From NCBI GenBank assembly GCA_963728535.1, contig CAVSKK010000001.1:1240001-1304000 (forward strand): a stretch of DNA of 64,000 nt, in the 5' to 3' direction. Made by a program: the position numbers and the translations under genes. This document shows, piece by piece, positions 8,692-16,977 of the stretch (position 1 is the stretch's first letter; each line of letters opens with the position of its first letter). The stretch comes from VAXT01 sp963728535 (GTDB lineage: Bacteria; Actinomycetota; Thermoleophilia; Gaiellales; Gaiellaceae). The notes under the pieces are model-generated. The model saw only the letters and a program-made list of their open reading frames with translations. It had not been told where the DNA came from and did not search any database.

Positions 8692-9693
8692 ATGGCTAAA
8701 CATTTCACGCGCAAGCAGGTGCTCGCCGGCTCGTTGCCGTTCGTGGCTGCGGCGCCTCTGGCGAAGCTCGCATGGCCGAGCACAGCCCAGGGAGGCGACC
8801 ACTCCGCGATGCACCTCGGGCGAGACCACTCGCATGTCGGACACGCCGCGATGATCGGAGCCGAGGTTCCCGCTCCGGGCGGACCGCATGCCCAGGACGC
8901 CGCGCTGTACCCGCCGGAGCCTCTCCCCCATCAGCCCGGCCGGATCCGCGAGTACGACCTGACCGCTCTCGACCACTCGATCGAGGTCGCCCAGGGCGTC
9001 CATTTCGAAGCCTGGAGCTACAACGGCTCGGTCCCCGGGCCCATCATCCGCGCGACCGAGGACGACCTCCTGCGTGTCAACTTCACAAACGGCGGCTCGC
9101 ACCCGCACACGATCCACTTCCACGGGATCCATCCCGGGAAGATGGACGGCGTCTTCGAGACGGTTCTGCCGGGCAACTCTTTCAGATACGAGTTCCCGGC
9201 TCGCCCCGCGGGGATGCAGCTCTACCACTGCCACGCGACGCCGCTGAAGAAGCACATCCACAAGGGCCTCTACGGCGCGTTCATCATCGACCCGAAGAAA
9301 CCGCGTCCGCCCGCCCGCGAGCTCGTGATGGTGATGAACGGGTACGACACGGACGGAGACGGGGAGAACAACTTCTACACCGTCAACGGGCGTGCTTTCT
9401 ACTACGCCAAGTATCCGATTCGCGTGAAGAAGGGCGAGCTCGTCCGCGTCTATCTCGCCAACCTGACCGAGTTCGACCTCATCAACTCGCTCCACCTCCA
9501 CGGCGAGTTCTTCCGCTACTACCCGACCGGCTCGACCGATCACTTCGAGTACACGGACACGGTGATGCTCTGTCAGGGCGAGCGCGGGGTCCTGGAGATC
9601 GAGTTCCACAACACCGGCCACTTCATGTTCCACGCGCACCAGAGCGAGTTCGCCGAGCTCGGCTGGATGGGCTTCTTCGACGTGAGGGATTGA
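8692..9693 (+). CDS. Exported multicopper oxidase (two/three-domain, nitrite-reductase-like)
   Basis: The 333-aa protein begins with a Tat-like leader (FTRKQVLAGSLPFVAAAPLAKLAW) and a His/Met-rich stretch (DHSAMHLGRDHSHVGHAAM, about 42-60) that may bind metal. Copper motifs follow: HTIHFHG, LYHCHATPLKKH, SLHLHGEFF and FMFHAHQSEFAELGW. Length and motifs fit small laccase or copper oxidase forms. Together with the ZIP transporter starting at the next base and the divergent DtxR-type repressor, the likely role is oxidation of Cu(I), Fe(II) or Mn(II) outside the membrane as part of metal homeostasis. The substrate is not evident from sequence. Confidence 0.9.
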   Translation: MAKHFTRKQVLAGSLPFVAAAPLAKLAWPSTAQGGDHSAMHLGRDHSHVGHAAMIGAEVPAPGGPHAQDAALYPPEPLPHQPGRIREYDLTALDHSIEVAQGVHFEAWSYNGSVPGPIIRATEDDLLRVNFTNGGSHPHTIHFHGIHPGKMDGVFETVLPGNSFRYEFPARPAGMQLYHCHATPLKKHIHKGLYGAFIIDPKKPRPPARELVMVMNGYDTDGDGENNFYTVNGRAFYYAKYPIRVKKGELVRVYLANLTEFDLINSLHLHGEFFRYYPTGSTDHFEYTDTVMLCQGERGVLEIEFHNTGHFMFHAHQSEFAELGWMGFFDVRD

Positions 9694-10884
9694 GTGGAAG
9701 CAGGTTCGCTGACGACGAGGCTGAGTGGCGCGCGGTGGCGCCTCTGGGCACTCGTGCCGATCCTCGCGCTCGTCGGCGCGGTCTCGCTGTTCGCGACCAT
9801 GGGAGACTCCTTGCTCGACCTCGTGGGGAAGAACCCGCCGCCGGCGGACGAGCTCGACATCCGGCGCGTCGAGTTCCGACCCGGCGAGATCAAGATCAAG
9901 GTCACGAATCCGCAGCGCGACGACATCACCATCGCCACGGTGACCGTCGACGATGCGATCGTGCCCTACCAACTCGACGGCGACCGCACGCTCGGGCGGC
10001 TGCGCTCGACCGAGATCGTCATCCCGTACGACTGGGTCCAGGACGAGCCAATCTCGGTCGGAGTAACCAGCTCGAGCGGAATCCAGACGACGCAGGAGAT
10101 CCCCGCCGCGGTGGAGACGCCGCAGGCTTCGAAGAAAGGATTTCTCGGGTATGCGGTGATCGGCTTCCTCGTCGGGATCGTGCCCGTGGCGCTAGGGCTC
10201 GCATGGCTCCCTTCGCTCCGACAGGCCAGCCCCGAGTGGCTCGCGGCGTTCATGGCCCTCACGGCCGGCCTCCTGACCTTCCTCGCGCTCGAGGCCCTGG
10301 CGGAAGCGATCGAGCTCCAGGCGGCGCTCCCGAGCGGGCTCGGCGGGGTCGGGCTCGTCCTCCTCGGCGTCGCGACGAGCTACCTGTTGCTGACCGCCTT
10401 GTCTCGCAGCTTCTCGAAGGGCGGCGGAGTCGTAGGCGGCGTCGCGCTGGCGACGCTCGTCGCCGTAGGGATCGGGCTGCACAACCTCGGCGAAGGGCTC
10501 GCGATCGGCAGCTCGTTCGCGCTGGGCGAGCTCGCGCTCGGGAGCTTCTTCGTCGTGGGGTTCATGGTCCACAACGTGACGGAGGGCCTCGGAATCGCCG
10601 CTCCAATAGCGGATCGGGCCCGCGTGGGGTTCGGTCGGCTAGCGGCACTCACGCTGATCGCGGGCGCACCGGCGATCCCGGGCGCCTGGATAGGCGGCTT
10701 CGTTACGAGCGACGTGCTCGGGGTGCTCTTCTTCGCCGGTGCGGCCGGTGCGGCGCTCCAGGTCGTCGTCGAGGTCGGGCGCTACGTCGCGCGGAAGGCG
10801 CCCGGCGGGCTCGGCTCGCGGCATGTTCTCGGCGGCTATCTGGCCGGAATTGCCGTGATGTACGTCACAGGCCTACTGATCTGA
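9694..10884 (+). CDS. ZIP-family metal transporter with extracytoplasmic N-terminal domain
   Basis: The 396-aa protein starts with GTG immediately after the oxidase stop (TGAGTG), indicating coupled translation. A first membrane segment (LWALVPILALVGAVSLFA) is followed by an about 110-residue beta-rich outside domain (RRVEFRPGEIKIKVTNPQRDDITIATVTVDD), then about eight membrane helices. The ZIP metal-site signatures HNLGEGLAIG and HNVTEGLGIA lie in TM4 and TM5. ZIP proteins move Zn2+, Fe2+ or Mn2+ into the cytoplasm. The N-terminal domain resembles a cupredoxin-like fold by pattern only and is unusual for the family. Its last bases overlap the convergent GGDEF gene by 20 bp. Confidence 0.9.
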   Translation: MEAGSLTTRLSGARWRLWALVPILALVGAVSLFATMGDSLLDLVGKNPPPADELDIRRVEFRPGEIKIKVTNPQRDDITIATVTVDDAIVPYQLDGDRTLGRLRSTEIVIPYDWVQDEPISVGVTSSSGIQTTQEIPAAVETPQASKKGFLGYAVIGFLVGIVPVALGLAWLPSLRQASPEWLAAFMALTAGLLTFLALEALAEAIELQAALPSGLGGVGLVLLGVATSYLLLTALSRSFSKGGGVVGGVALATLVAVGIGLHNLGEGLAIGSSFALGELALGSFFVVGFMVHNVTEGLGIAAPIADRARVGFGRLAALTLIAGAPAIPGAWIGGFVTSDVLGVLFFAGAAGAALQVVVEVGRYVARKAPGGLGSRHVLGGYLAGIAVMYVTGLLI

Positions 10885-12472
10885 GCTCGCCTGGCGGAGA
10901 CCCGCCGGCGGTCACGAGCCGGTCGCGGCCCGTGCGCTTCGCCTCGTAGAGCGCGCCATCGGCGCGGCCGACGAGCTCCTCCGCCGACTCACGCCCGTTC
11001 CAGCAGGCCACGCCCGCGGAGACGGTCTGATCTCGGGGCATCGCCTCGCGGAGGCGCTCGACGATGTCCTTCGCGTTGGCGAGGTTGCACCCTGCGAGGA
11101 CGACAGTGAACTCTTCTCCGCCGTAGCGGGCGAGCGTGTCGCTCGCCCGAAGCTCGGTCACCCAGGCGGCAGCGCTCTGCTTCAGGAGCCGGTCGCCGGC
11201 CTGGTGCCCGCGCTCGTCGTTGTAGTTCTTGAAGAAGTCGAGGTCGAGCATCGCCACGCAGAGCGGGTCGCTCTGGCGGCGGGCCCGCGCCATCTCGCGC
11301 GGAAGCTCCTCTTCCCAGGCCCGGCGGTTGAGCAGGCCGGTGAGGTCGTCGGTGCGCGCGCTCTCCTCGAGGCGCGCAAGCAGGTCGGCGCGCTCGAGAG
11401 CCATGGCGGTCTCGGCGGCGAGCATGCGCAAGGACGCCGCGATTCGACCGGTGCCCTCGATCTCACTATTCCAACCGACCACGAGCACCGCGATCGCCTC
11501 CTCGTTCCTTAGCACGGGCTCAAAATGCATGGAGACCGCGCCGGTCGTCTGGACGACCTGTTGCGAGATCTCAGGTCGACCGCGAGCGTCGCTGACGAAG
11601 AGCGGCTTCTTCGAGAGGAACGCGGTCACCGCGCCGGTCGGATCACCGGTGAGCGGCATCTTGAGCGGAGGCGCTCCCTGCAGGCCGTAATTCGCGGTCA
11701 TGACGAGATCGCCCTCCGGGTTCGCCTCCATCAGCTTCGCGAAGCGCGCGCCCGTGATCGTGCAAGTCGCGGAGCAGATCACATCGCGGGCGACGCCCGA
11801 ATCGGTCGATCGGGCGATCTCCCTCGTCGCCTCGGTGACCGCAGCCATGCTGACGACGAGCTTCCGCGTTTCCTCTTGGCTCACCTGAAGCTCCTCGGCC
11901 CGTCTCAGGTTCTCTGCCGCCCGCTCACGCAGCTGCCGAACGAGCGACTGCACCGTGAAGCCGACGATCGGCGCCACGCAGATCCAGAGCAGGCCGCGCG
12001 TCCATTCGCTGGACGGATACTCGGGAGGCCCCACGAGCAGAAGCGGCGTCAGGAAGAGCGCTGCGACGCCCACGATGCTCAGTCCGAGCTCCCGGCGGGT
12101 TCCGTAGAGGGCAAGCCAGAAGACGGGCAGCATGGTCAGCACGCTGTAGGACGAGCGCGCCCCGCCGTCGGCCTCGCGGAGCAGGGCGATCACGACGAAG
12201 TACGCGAAGGGCGGCACGACCTGCGCGAGGTGCGGCAGCAGGCGCCACGGCGCCAGCAGAGCGCTGAGCAGAATCAGCGCATTGAGGGCGGTGGCGGTGA
12301 AGAGTGCCGACGAATCATTCCCGGCCGGCGGAAGCGGATAGACCAGGATCGCAAGCACCATTGCCCCGAGGAACGGGGCTGCCCGCGAGAAGAGGCCCTC
12401 ACGCTCGAAAGCCTGGAATCTCGACTCTTCGAGCACGGGTTCTAACGCAGAACTGGAGGCCGCAAGGTTCAT
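10865..12472 (-). CDS. Membrane-bound GAF-GGDEF diguanylate cyclase
   Basis: The 535-aa protein has about six N-terminal membrane helices (residues 30-185), a short coiled stretch (RAAENLRRAEELQVSQEE), a GAF domain (about 215-360) and a GGDEF domain (about 370-520). The GGDEF domain has the DDLTGLLNRRAW entry and an intact catalytic motif RYGGEEF, so it should make cyclic di-GMP. No clear RxxD inhibitory site precedes the GGEEF. The signal sensed by the membrane part is unknown. An 84-nt leader with hairpin potential lies upstream. Confidence 0.93.
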   Translation of the reverse strand: MNLAASSSALEPVLEESRFQAFEREGLFSRAAPFLGAMVLAILVYPLPPAGNDSSALFTATALNALILLSALLAPWRLLPHLAQVVPPFAYFVVIALLREADGGARSSYSVLTMLPVFWLALYGTRRELGLSIVGVAALFLTPLLLVGPPEYPSSEWTRGLLWICVAPIVGFTVQSLVRQLRERAAENLRRAEELQVSQEETRKLVVSMAAVTEATREIARSTDSGVARDVICSATCTITGARFAKLMEANPEGDLVMTANYGLQGAPPLKMPLTGDPTGAVTAFLSKKPLFVSDARGRPEISQQVVQTTGAVSMHFEPVLRNEEAIAVLVVGWNSEIEGTGRIAASLRMLAAETAMALERADLLARLEESARTDDLTGLLNRRAWEEELPREMARARRQSDPLCVAMLDLDFFKNYNDERGHQAGDRLLKQSAAAWVTELRASDTLARYGGEEFTVVLAGCNLANAKDIVERLREAMPRDQTVSAGVACWNGRESAEELVGRADGALYEAKRTGRDRLVTAGGSPPGELRSVGL

Positions 12473-12556
12473 TTTTCGCTAACACAGGGATCGCCCCGGT
12501 TACGGCTTTTCTCCATACCCAATCGAGGGATGCCGCCCTAAAGGCTGCCGTTGGAC
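12473..12556 (-). other. Leader with hairpin potential upstream of the GGDEF gene
   Basis: Read on the minus strand, ACGGC (12551-12547) can pair with GCCGT (12506-12502). The enclosed segment has an internal CATCCC/GGGTATG arm, and a GGGGCGATCCC hairpin follows before a purine-rich GCGAAAA directly in front of the ATG. It does not match the class I cyclic di-GMP riboswitch pattern that I know, so this is only a candidate RNA structure. Confidence 0.25.
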
Positions 12557-14707
12557 CTACGGTGCGTAGAGCTCGATTTCTCTCCACGCGACCCAGGAGA
12601 CGCTCGCAGTGGTTTCGACGCGCACATAGCGGACGTTCGTCCAGGGGATCACAGGCTCGTATTCGAGCACCTGGTTGTCGACTGTCGCGTCGACAAATGT
12701 GTGCCGGAGATCCCAGGAGTCACCGGTCGTCGCTCGGGTCAGGATCCGATGCGTCGTGGACCCGTCGGGGTACTGGAGAACGAACAGGAGGACGCGTCTG
12801 ATCGAGGCCGTTCCGCCCAGGTCGATCTCGATCCACTGGGTTGGGGGGCCGCCCGAGTTCCAGAAGGTGGCGTTCAAGCCGTCGACTGCACGCGTTGGGG
12901 AGGAGCCTGCCTCGGTCGCGGACGCCGTCACGGGCTTCCCGAGCGCAATGTTCCCCGCGCCCAGGACCGCGGCGCAGGGGTCGGGGCGCTGGCCGGGACC
13001 CAGGCCGTGATCGATGAGGCCGCCGGAAGCGTCGCCGTTCCACAGCGGGGATTCGTGGTAGAGGCCGGTCCCGTACTCGGTCGTGTTCCAGCTCCAGTGC
13101 AGCCAGCCGTCCAGCCCGTAGTTGCAGGAGTCTGCCTGGACGTTTCTAAGGATCCGGTCCGCATCCGAGGCGTCCGGGTAGACGTACTTGAACGCGCCGA
13201 ACTCGCCCAGCACGATCGGCTTGACGGCCGGCGTCGTCAGCTCGTAGTTCTCCATGTACTGCGGGATGGTGAGCTCGACGCCGGGATGCAGATGGATGTC
13301 GAAGAAGTCGAGCGTCGACGAATCGATCACCGGTCTCGCCCGCACCACGCGAGGGTCTCCGGGGCGAGCGGGGTTCGGTCCCTTCGGCCAGAGGAAGCCC
13401 ATTCCGACGAGCGCCGTCGAATCGACCGAGAGAATCGCCGAGCGCACCTGGTCGGCCCACCAGACGAGGTTCTCGTCCATCATCAGCTGCTTCTGCCCGG
13501 GCACGGCCATGTCGTACGTCAGGCCGTTCCCGGTCGCGACGAGGCCGGCGCCGAGGTTGAGCGGTGGCGACGTTTCGCGGTAGAACTGCTCCGCGACGAG
13601 CTCGTAGCCCCAGACGGTGTCGAGCGGAGCCCCGATCGAGTTCATCGCCTGGATCAGGGCGGTCCAGAAGAGACGGTGCCCCTCTGACCCGTTCGCCGTG
13701 AGGTATTGGGCGTTCTCGTCGTCGAAGACGGCCCCTTGGTCGAGGTTCGCGCGCGTCTCGTAGATGCTCCCGTACGGAAGAGCCTCGGCCGCAATCAGCA
13801 CGTAGATCCCCTCCAACTTCGCACGCCACAGGAAGTCGACGAGATTCGCGAGGTAGGGGCGCGAGAGATCATCGGCCATTGCCGGAGCGAAAAGGCACCC
13901 GGATGCACAGGTGACGTCGAGGAAGACGCGGACGGCGTCGTAGCCATCGGCCTGCATGGCCACGAGCGCCGCCTGGGCGGCGCCCGGGTTGTAGGCGTTG
14001 GCGCCGGTCACGGCAAAGGTGGAGCTCGAGAAGACGGACTGGCCGTCCGGCTTGAGGTTCAGCCGACGGCGCACGAAGACCGAGCCCCGAGGGACGAACG
14101 TGAGGTCGGTCTGGCGATCGTAGAACTCGCCGAGGCCTGCGACGGTGCGGACACCCAGCCGGTGCTCGGGCGGCGGGGGCGGCGGCCCGGGCGGCGGCAG
14201 AGGAGGTGGCGGAGGAGGTGGCGGCCCGCCGGGCGGAGGAGGCGGCCCACCGGGCGGTGGCGGCGGCCCGCCGGGTGGTGGTGGCAGCGGCGGCGGCGGG
14301 GGCGGCGGGGGCGGCGGGGGCTTGGTGGTTTTTGCCTTGTGGACGACGAGCGTCCCGCGCTTGGACTTCGTCACGCGACCTCCGCGGCCCGGCTTGCACG
14401 TGTAGCGGTACCGGCCCGGGCGGCGGATCGTGACCCGGAAGGTCTGTTTCCGACGGGGCTTGGCCTTACGGCTCCGGCGGCCGGCGATTACGAGCGAGTG
14501 AGCCACCTTGCTCCGGTTCTTGAGCGCGAAAACGAGCTTCCCGGCCGGCACTCGCTTGCGCGAGAGCTTGCAGGCGCGCGCGGTGATCTTGACCGACACG
14601 CGCGTCGCGGCGGCAGCCTGAGTGCTGCCTTCGGCCACAGGCGCCGCAAGTGTCATCGACACCGCGGCGATGCCGGCCAAAGCCACGCCGGGGAAATGTC
14701 GGTTCAT
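12557..14707 (-). CDS. Secreted GH5-like glycoside hydrolase with basic N-terminal domain, Pro/Gly linker and F5/8-type C domain
   Basis: The 716-aa protein has a signal peptide (ALAGIAAVSMTLAAPVAEG), then a basic cupredoxin-like domain (about 35-125, e.g. VPAGKLVFALKNRSKVAHSLV and GRYRYTCKPG). A proline-rich linker with PPGG repeats (about 128-182) leads to a TIM-barrel catalytic region of the cellulase/mannanase kind. The likely acid is in VWGYELVAEQF and the likely nucleophile in IVLGEFGAF. A C-terminal discoidin-like carbohydrate-binding domain (NIALGKPVTASATEAG ... RYVRVETTASVSWVAWREIEL) closes the chain. It probably degrades or remodels a beta-linked polysaccharide outside the cell. The order basic domain, linker, enzyme mirrors the C-terminal PASTA tags seen elsewhere in the window. 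Confidence 0.82.
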   Translation of the reverse strand: MNRHFPGVALAGIAAVSMTLAAPVAEGSTQAAAATRVSVKITARACKLSRKRVPAGKLVFALKNRSKVAHSLVIAGRRSRKAKPRRKQTFRVTIRRPGRYRYTCKPGRGGRVTKSKRGTLVVHKAKTTKPPPPPPPPPPPLPPPPGGPPPPPGGPPPPPGGPPPPPPPPLPPPGPPPPPPEHRLGVRTVAGLGEFYDRQTDLTFVPRGSVFVRRRLNLKPDGQSVFSSSTFAVTGANAYNPGAAQAALVAMQADGYDAVRVFLDVTCASGCLFAPAMADDLSRPYLANLVDFLWRAKLEGIYVLIAAEALPYGSIYETRANLDQGAVFDDENAQYLTANGSEGHRLFWTALIQAMNSIGAPLDTVWGYELVAEQFYRETSPPLNLGAGLVATGNGLTYDMAVPGQKQLMMDENLVWWADQVRSAILSVDSTALVGMGFLWPKGPNPARPGDPRVVRARPVIDSSTLDFFDIHLHPGVELTIPQYMENYELTTPAVKPIVLGEFGAFKYVYPDASDADRILRNVQADSCNYGLDGWLHWSWNTTEYGTGLYHESPLWNGDASGGLIDHGLGPGQRPDPCAAVLGAGNIALGKPVTASATEAGSSPTRAVDGLNATFWNSGGPPTQWIEIDLGGTASIRRVLLFVLQYPDGSTTHRILTRATTGDSWDLRHTFVDATVDNQVLEYEPVIPWTNVRYVRVETTASVSWVAWREIELYAP

Positions 14708-14767
14708 AGAAGGCGATGTCGGCGTTTCGGGGCCAAAACCTAAGGATCTAAGCCCCGGGCGCTCAGC

Positions 14768-15439
14768 TCATCCTTGCCCTGAGGGCTGGCTGAGGTAGAC
14801 CTGCGCCAGCTGGAAGAGGATCGAGTCCTCGGGCGAGGCGACGAATCGGACGCCGTGCAAGACCGAGCGCGTGCCGTGCATCGCGGCTATGTCCGTCGGG
14901 TCTGCAACTGCGACCACGGGCAGGCCGCGGGCGAAGCCGAGGGGCAGTGCACGGCTCTCTCGCGCGAGCGCGGCGGGAAGGAGCTTTGCCGCGGCCGGGT
15001 CGAGCGGGATGCCGCGCACGTCCACGAACGGGAACCCTCGTTGCATCGCGACGAGGCGAACGACCTCGGCCGGCAACACGAGCCCCTGCTCGACAAGCAC
15101 TTCACCGAGCCGCTTCCCGTGTTCACGCGCGTACGCAAGGGCGAAGTCGAGCTCCCCGGGCTCGAGCAGGCCGGCTTCAGCCAGCAGAATGCCGAGCGGA
15201 GCATCGCGCGCAACAGTGATTTCGAAGGCTAGGTCCCCGAGCGAGAACCCCGGCGAGACAAGGTCGAGCTCGGGAGAGAGGTCCCGCCGCGCCGCCTGCT
15301 CGTGCTCGAGAGCGGCGGCAAGGTACATGGCCTCTTCGTTCCGCTTCCGCACGACGGCAAGCCGTTCCCGCAGGCCGGTGCCGAATTCACCCACCGATCG
15401 ATCCAGATCCGCGAGCGCAGATGAGCTTGTTTGCCGCAT
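14768..15439 (-). CDS. Stand-alone GspE/PilB N-terminal (MshEN) domain protein
   Basis: The 223-aa protein starts at ATG 15439 (MRQTSSSALADL), with AGGAGAG close upstream. After a helical N-terminus (about 1-70) it carries an MshEN-like module: LGILLAEAGLLEPGELDFALAYAREHGKRLGEVLVEQGLVLPAEVVRLVAMQRGFPFVD, then LDPAAAKLLPAALARESRALPLGF. The MshEN domain of type II secretion and pilus ATPases can bind cyclic di-GMP in some homologues. There is no Walker ATPase here, so this would be a free-standing sensor or adaptor. Linkage to the GGDEF gene 2.3 kb downstream is suggestive only. Confidence 0.75.
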   Translation of the reverse strand: MRQTSSSALADLDRSVGEFGTGLRERLAVVRKRNEEAMYLAAALEHEQAARRDLSPELDLVSPGFSLGDLAFEITVARDAPLGILLAEAGLLEPGELDFALAYAREHGKRLGEVLVEQGLVLPAEVVRLVAMQRGFPFVDVRGIPLDPAAAKLLPAALARESRALPLGFARGLPVVAVADPTDIAAMHGTRSVLHGVRFVASPEDSILFQLAQVYLSQPSGQG

Positions 15440-15449
15440 ATAACTCTCC

Positions 15450-16205
15450 TCATTGACCGTAGGTCGAATCTGGGCGGCGGGCCTCCCCCTTTTGGGCCCA
15501 AGCCCAGAGCACGAAGCCGCCTCCGTCGCTAGAACGCGCCATTCCCTTCTCGACGAGCCTGTCCAACGCCGCTGTCGCGTCCCGACGCGGGCCGCCGATG
15601 ATCGCTGTGAGGTCGGCCGCCGAGAGCTCTGACGCCGATCGGAGCACCACCGAGGCCAGTCCGGTTCGGGCCTCCTCCGAGGACGGCAGGTCATGCAGCC
15701 TGTCCCCGTATCGGCGCGGAAGCAGATCGAGGACGACTGCCGGCCACCCGCGCTCGCGCTCCTGGCGCCCGGCGGCGGTGAGCACGAGCCGGCGTTGCAG
15801 GCGGTGCGTCGCGGCGTTCACCCGCTTGCGCTCGTGCCCCGCCAGCTCCGGGAGCTCCGCGGTGCTGATCGGCCCGCCCTCGAGCACGGCCTCGGCGACG
15901 TCGCGCTCGACCGGCGAGAGCTCCTCCTCGCGGAAGTCCTCAGCACTCCCGGCACGGCCCGTCAGCGCATAGAGGGAGGGCAGCAAGCGGAGGGAAACGA
16001 GCGAGGCCTTTCCTCCAAGGTGCTTCCCCGTACAGACGAGCCGTTGCTCGGGCAGCTCGTCCTTCCACCGCCAGACGCGCGCGAAGTCGGGCGTGAAGTC
16101 GACGAACCGGCCGCCGTCCTCACGCTCGGCCCAGTCCACGTCCTGCCGGCCGGTGAGGGCCTCCCAGAGCGAAGGCAGGACGAGATCGTCATTCGGGTAG
16201 AGCAC
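15450..16205 (-). CDS. AlkZ-related winged-helix protein
   Basis: The GTG-initiated ORF (251 aa) has the look of AlkZ-related/HTH_42-like proteins: LYPNDDLVLPSLWEALTG at the start and winged-helix repeats with EELSPVERDVAEAVLEGGPISTAELPELAGHERKRV and ASELSAADLTAIIGGPRRDATAALDRLVEKGMA. The reading frame continues upstream of the GTG as IRGAAAWVDRVGLAV, which looks like protein but has no ATG, GTG or TTG before it meets the end of the phosphoesterase gene. The true start may be non-standard, or a small indel hides it. It may bind DNA. A larger AlkZ-type gene is at 55.9 kb. Confidence 0.7.
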   Translation of the reverse strand: MLYPNDDLVLPSLWEALTGRQDVDWAEREDGGRFVDFTPDFARVWRWKDELPEQRLVCTGKHLGGKASLVSLRLLPSLYALTGRAGSAEDFREEELSPVERDVAEAVLEGGPISTAELPELAGHERKRVNAATHRLQRRLVLTAAGRQERERGWPAVVLDLLPRRYGDRLHDLPSSEEARTGLASVVLRSASELSAADLTAIIGGPRRDATAALDRLVEKGMARSSDGGGFVLWAWAQKGEARRPDSTYGQ

Positions 16206-16263
16206 GGCGAGCCCGACGCGGTCGACCCAGGCTGCGGCGCCGCGGATCGATGCGATGCGGCGC

Positions 16264-16977
16264 TTACCCGGAGAAGACGACCTGCTCGGCGTGGTCGATC
16301 ACCTCGTGCGGCTCGGGCGGGGTCAGCATCATCTCGACGATCGCCTCGACTGCTGGGTCGTCGGTCGCTCGATAACGGGCGACTGCCTCGTCCACGTCGT
16401 ATTCCGTCCGGCGAAGCTCCACGTCGGGCCCGAGCATGGCCCAGTAGGCGCCCCGCCTGCCCTCGTACGGCAGGCCGACGCTGCCCGCGTTGATGCTCCT
16501 GATTCCGCCGACCTCGCGGTCGAACTGGATGTGCACGTGAGCGGTGACGATCACTCGCTCGGCGACGCCGTCTGCGAACTCGCGCACTCTCGCTTCCGGC
16601 GTCTCGGGAGTGACGCACTCCTCGTCGCTGCGCGGGGAGCCGTGGCAGATGCGGACCGGGCCGAGGCCGTCGACCTCGGCCACGACGCTGTCTTCGAAGC
16701 CGCCGAGAAACTCGCGCATCTCCGGGGTGTGGTGCGCCTGCATCCACTGCTCGCGCTCGGTCGAAGACTCGTTCTCGAGGATGGCGCGCTCGGCGTTGCC
16801 GCGAACGAACCTCGCATTGAGGCCCGCGGCGAGCGCGAAGGTCTCCTCGGGCAGCGAGCCCCAGGTGAGATCGCCGCCTGAGACGATCAGGTCCGGCTGC
16901 TCGCGCTCCAGTTCGGCGAGCACGGCCGCGAGCGCAGGTGCGTTTCCGTGGACGTCCGAGAAAACCGCGATCCTCAA
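16264..16977 (-). CDS. YfcE/MJ0936-type metallophosphoesterase
   Basis: The 237-aa calcineurin-like phosphoesterase shows the full motif set: FSDVHGN (7-13), SGGDLTWG, VRGNAERA, ICHGSPR, VTAHVHIQF and INAGSVGLPYEG. It probably hydrolyses phosphodiesters or phosphomonoesters in the cytoplasm with two metal ions; the substrate is unknown. The TTG start at 16977 overlaps the proB stop as TTGA, so it is translationally coupled to proline synthesis genes although it has no known part in that pathway. Confidence 0.88.
   Translation of the reverse strand: MRIAVFSDVHGNAPALAAVLAELEREQPDLIVSGGDLTWGSLPEETFALAAGLNARFVRGNAERAILENESSTEREQWMQAHHTPEMREFLGGFEDSVVAEVDGLGPVRICHGSPRSDEECVTPETPEARVREFADGVAERVIVTAHVHIQFDREVGGIRSINAGSVGLPYEGRRGAYWAMLGPDVELRRTEYDVDEAVARYRATDDPAVEAIVEMMLTPPEPHEVIDHAEQVVFSG

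Noticed and set aside
12473..12556. Class I cyclic di-GMP riboswitch upstream of the GGDEF gene
   Set aside because: The conserved core sequences of that riboswitch are not present. Only general hairpin potential remains.
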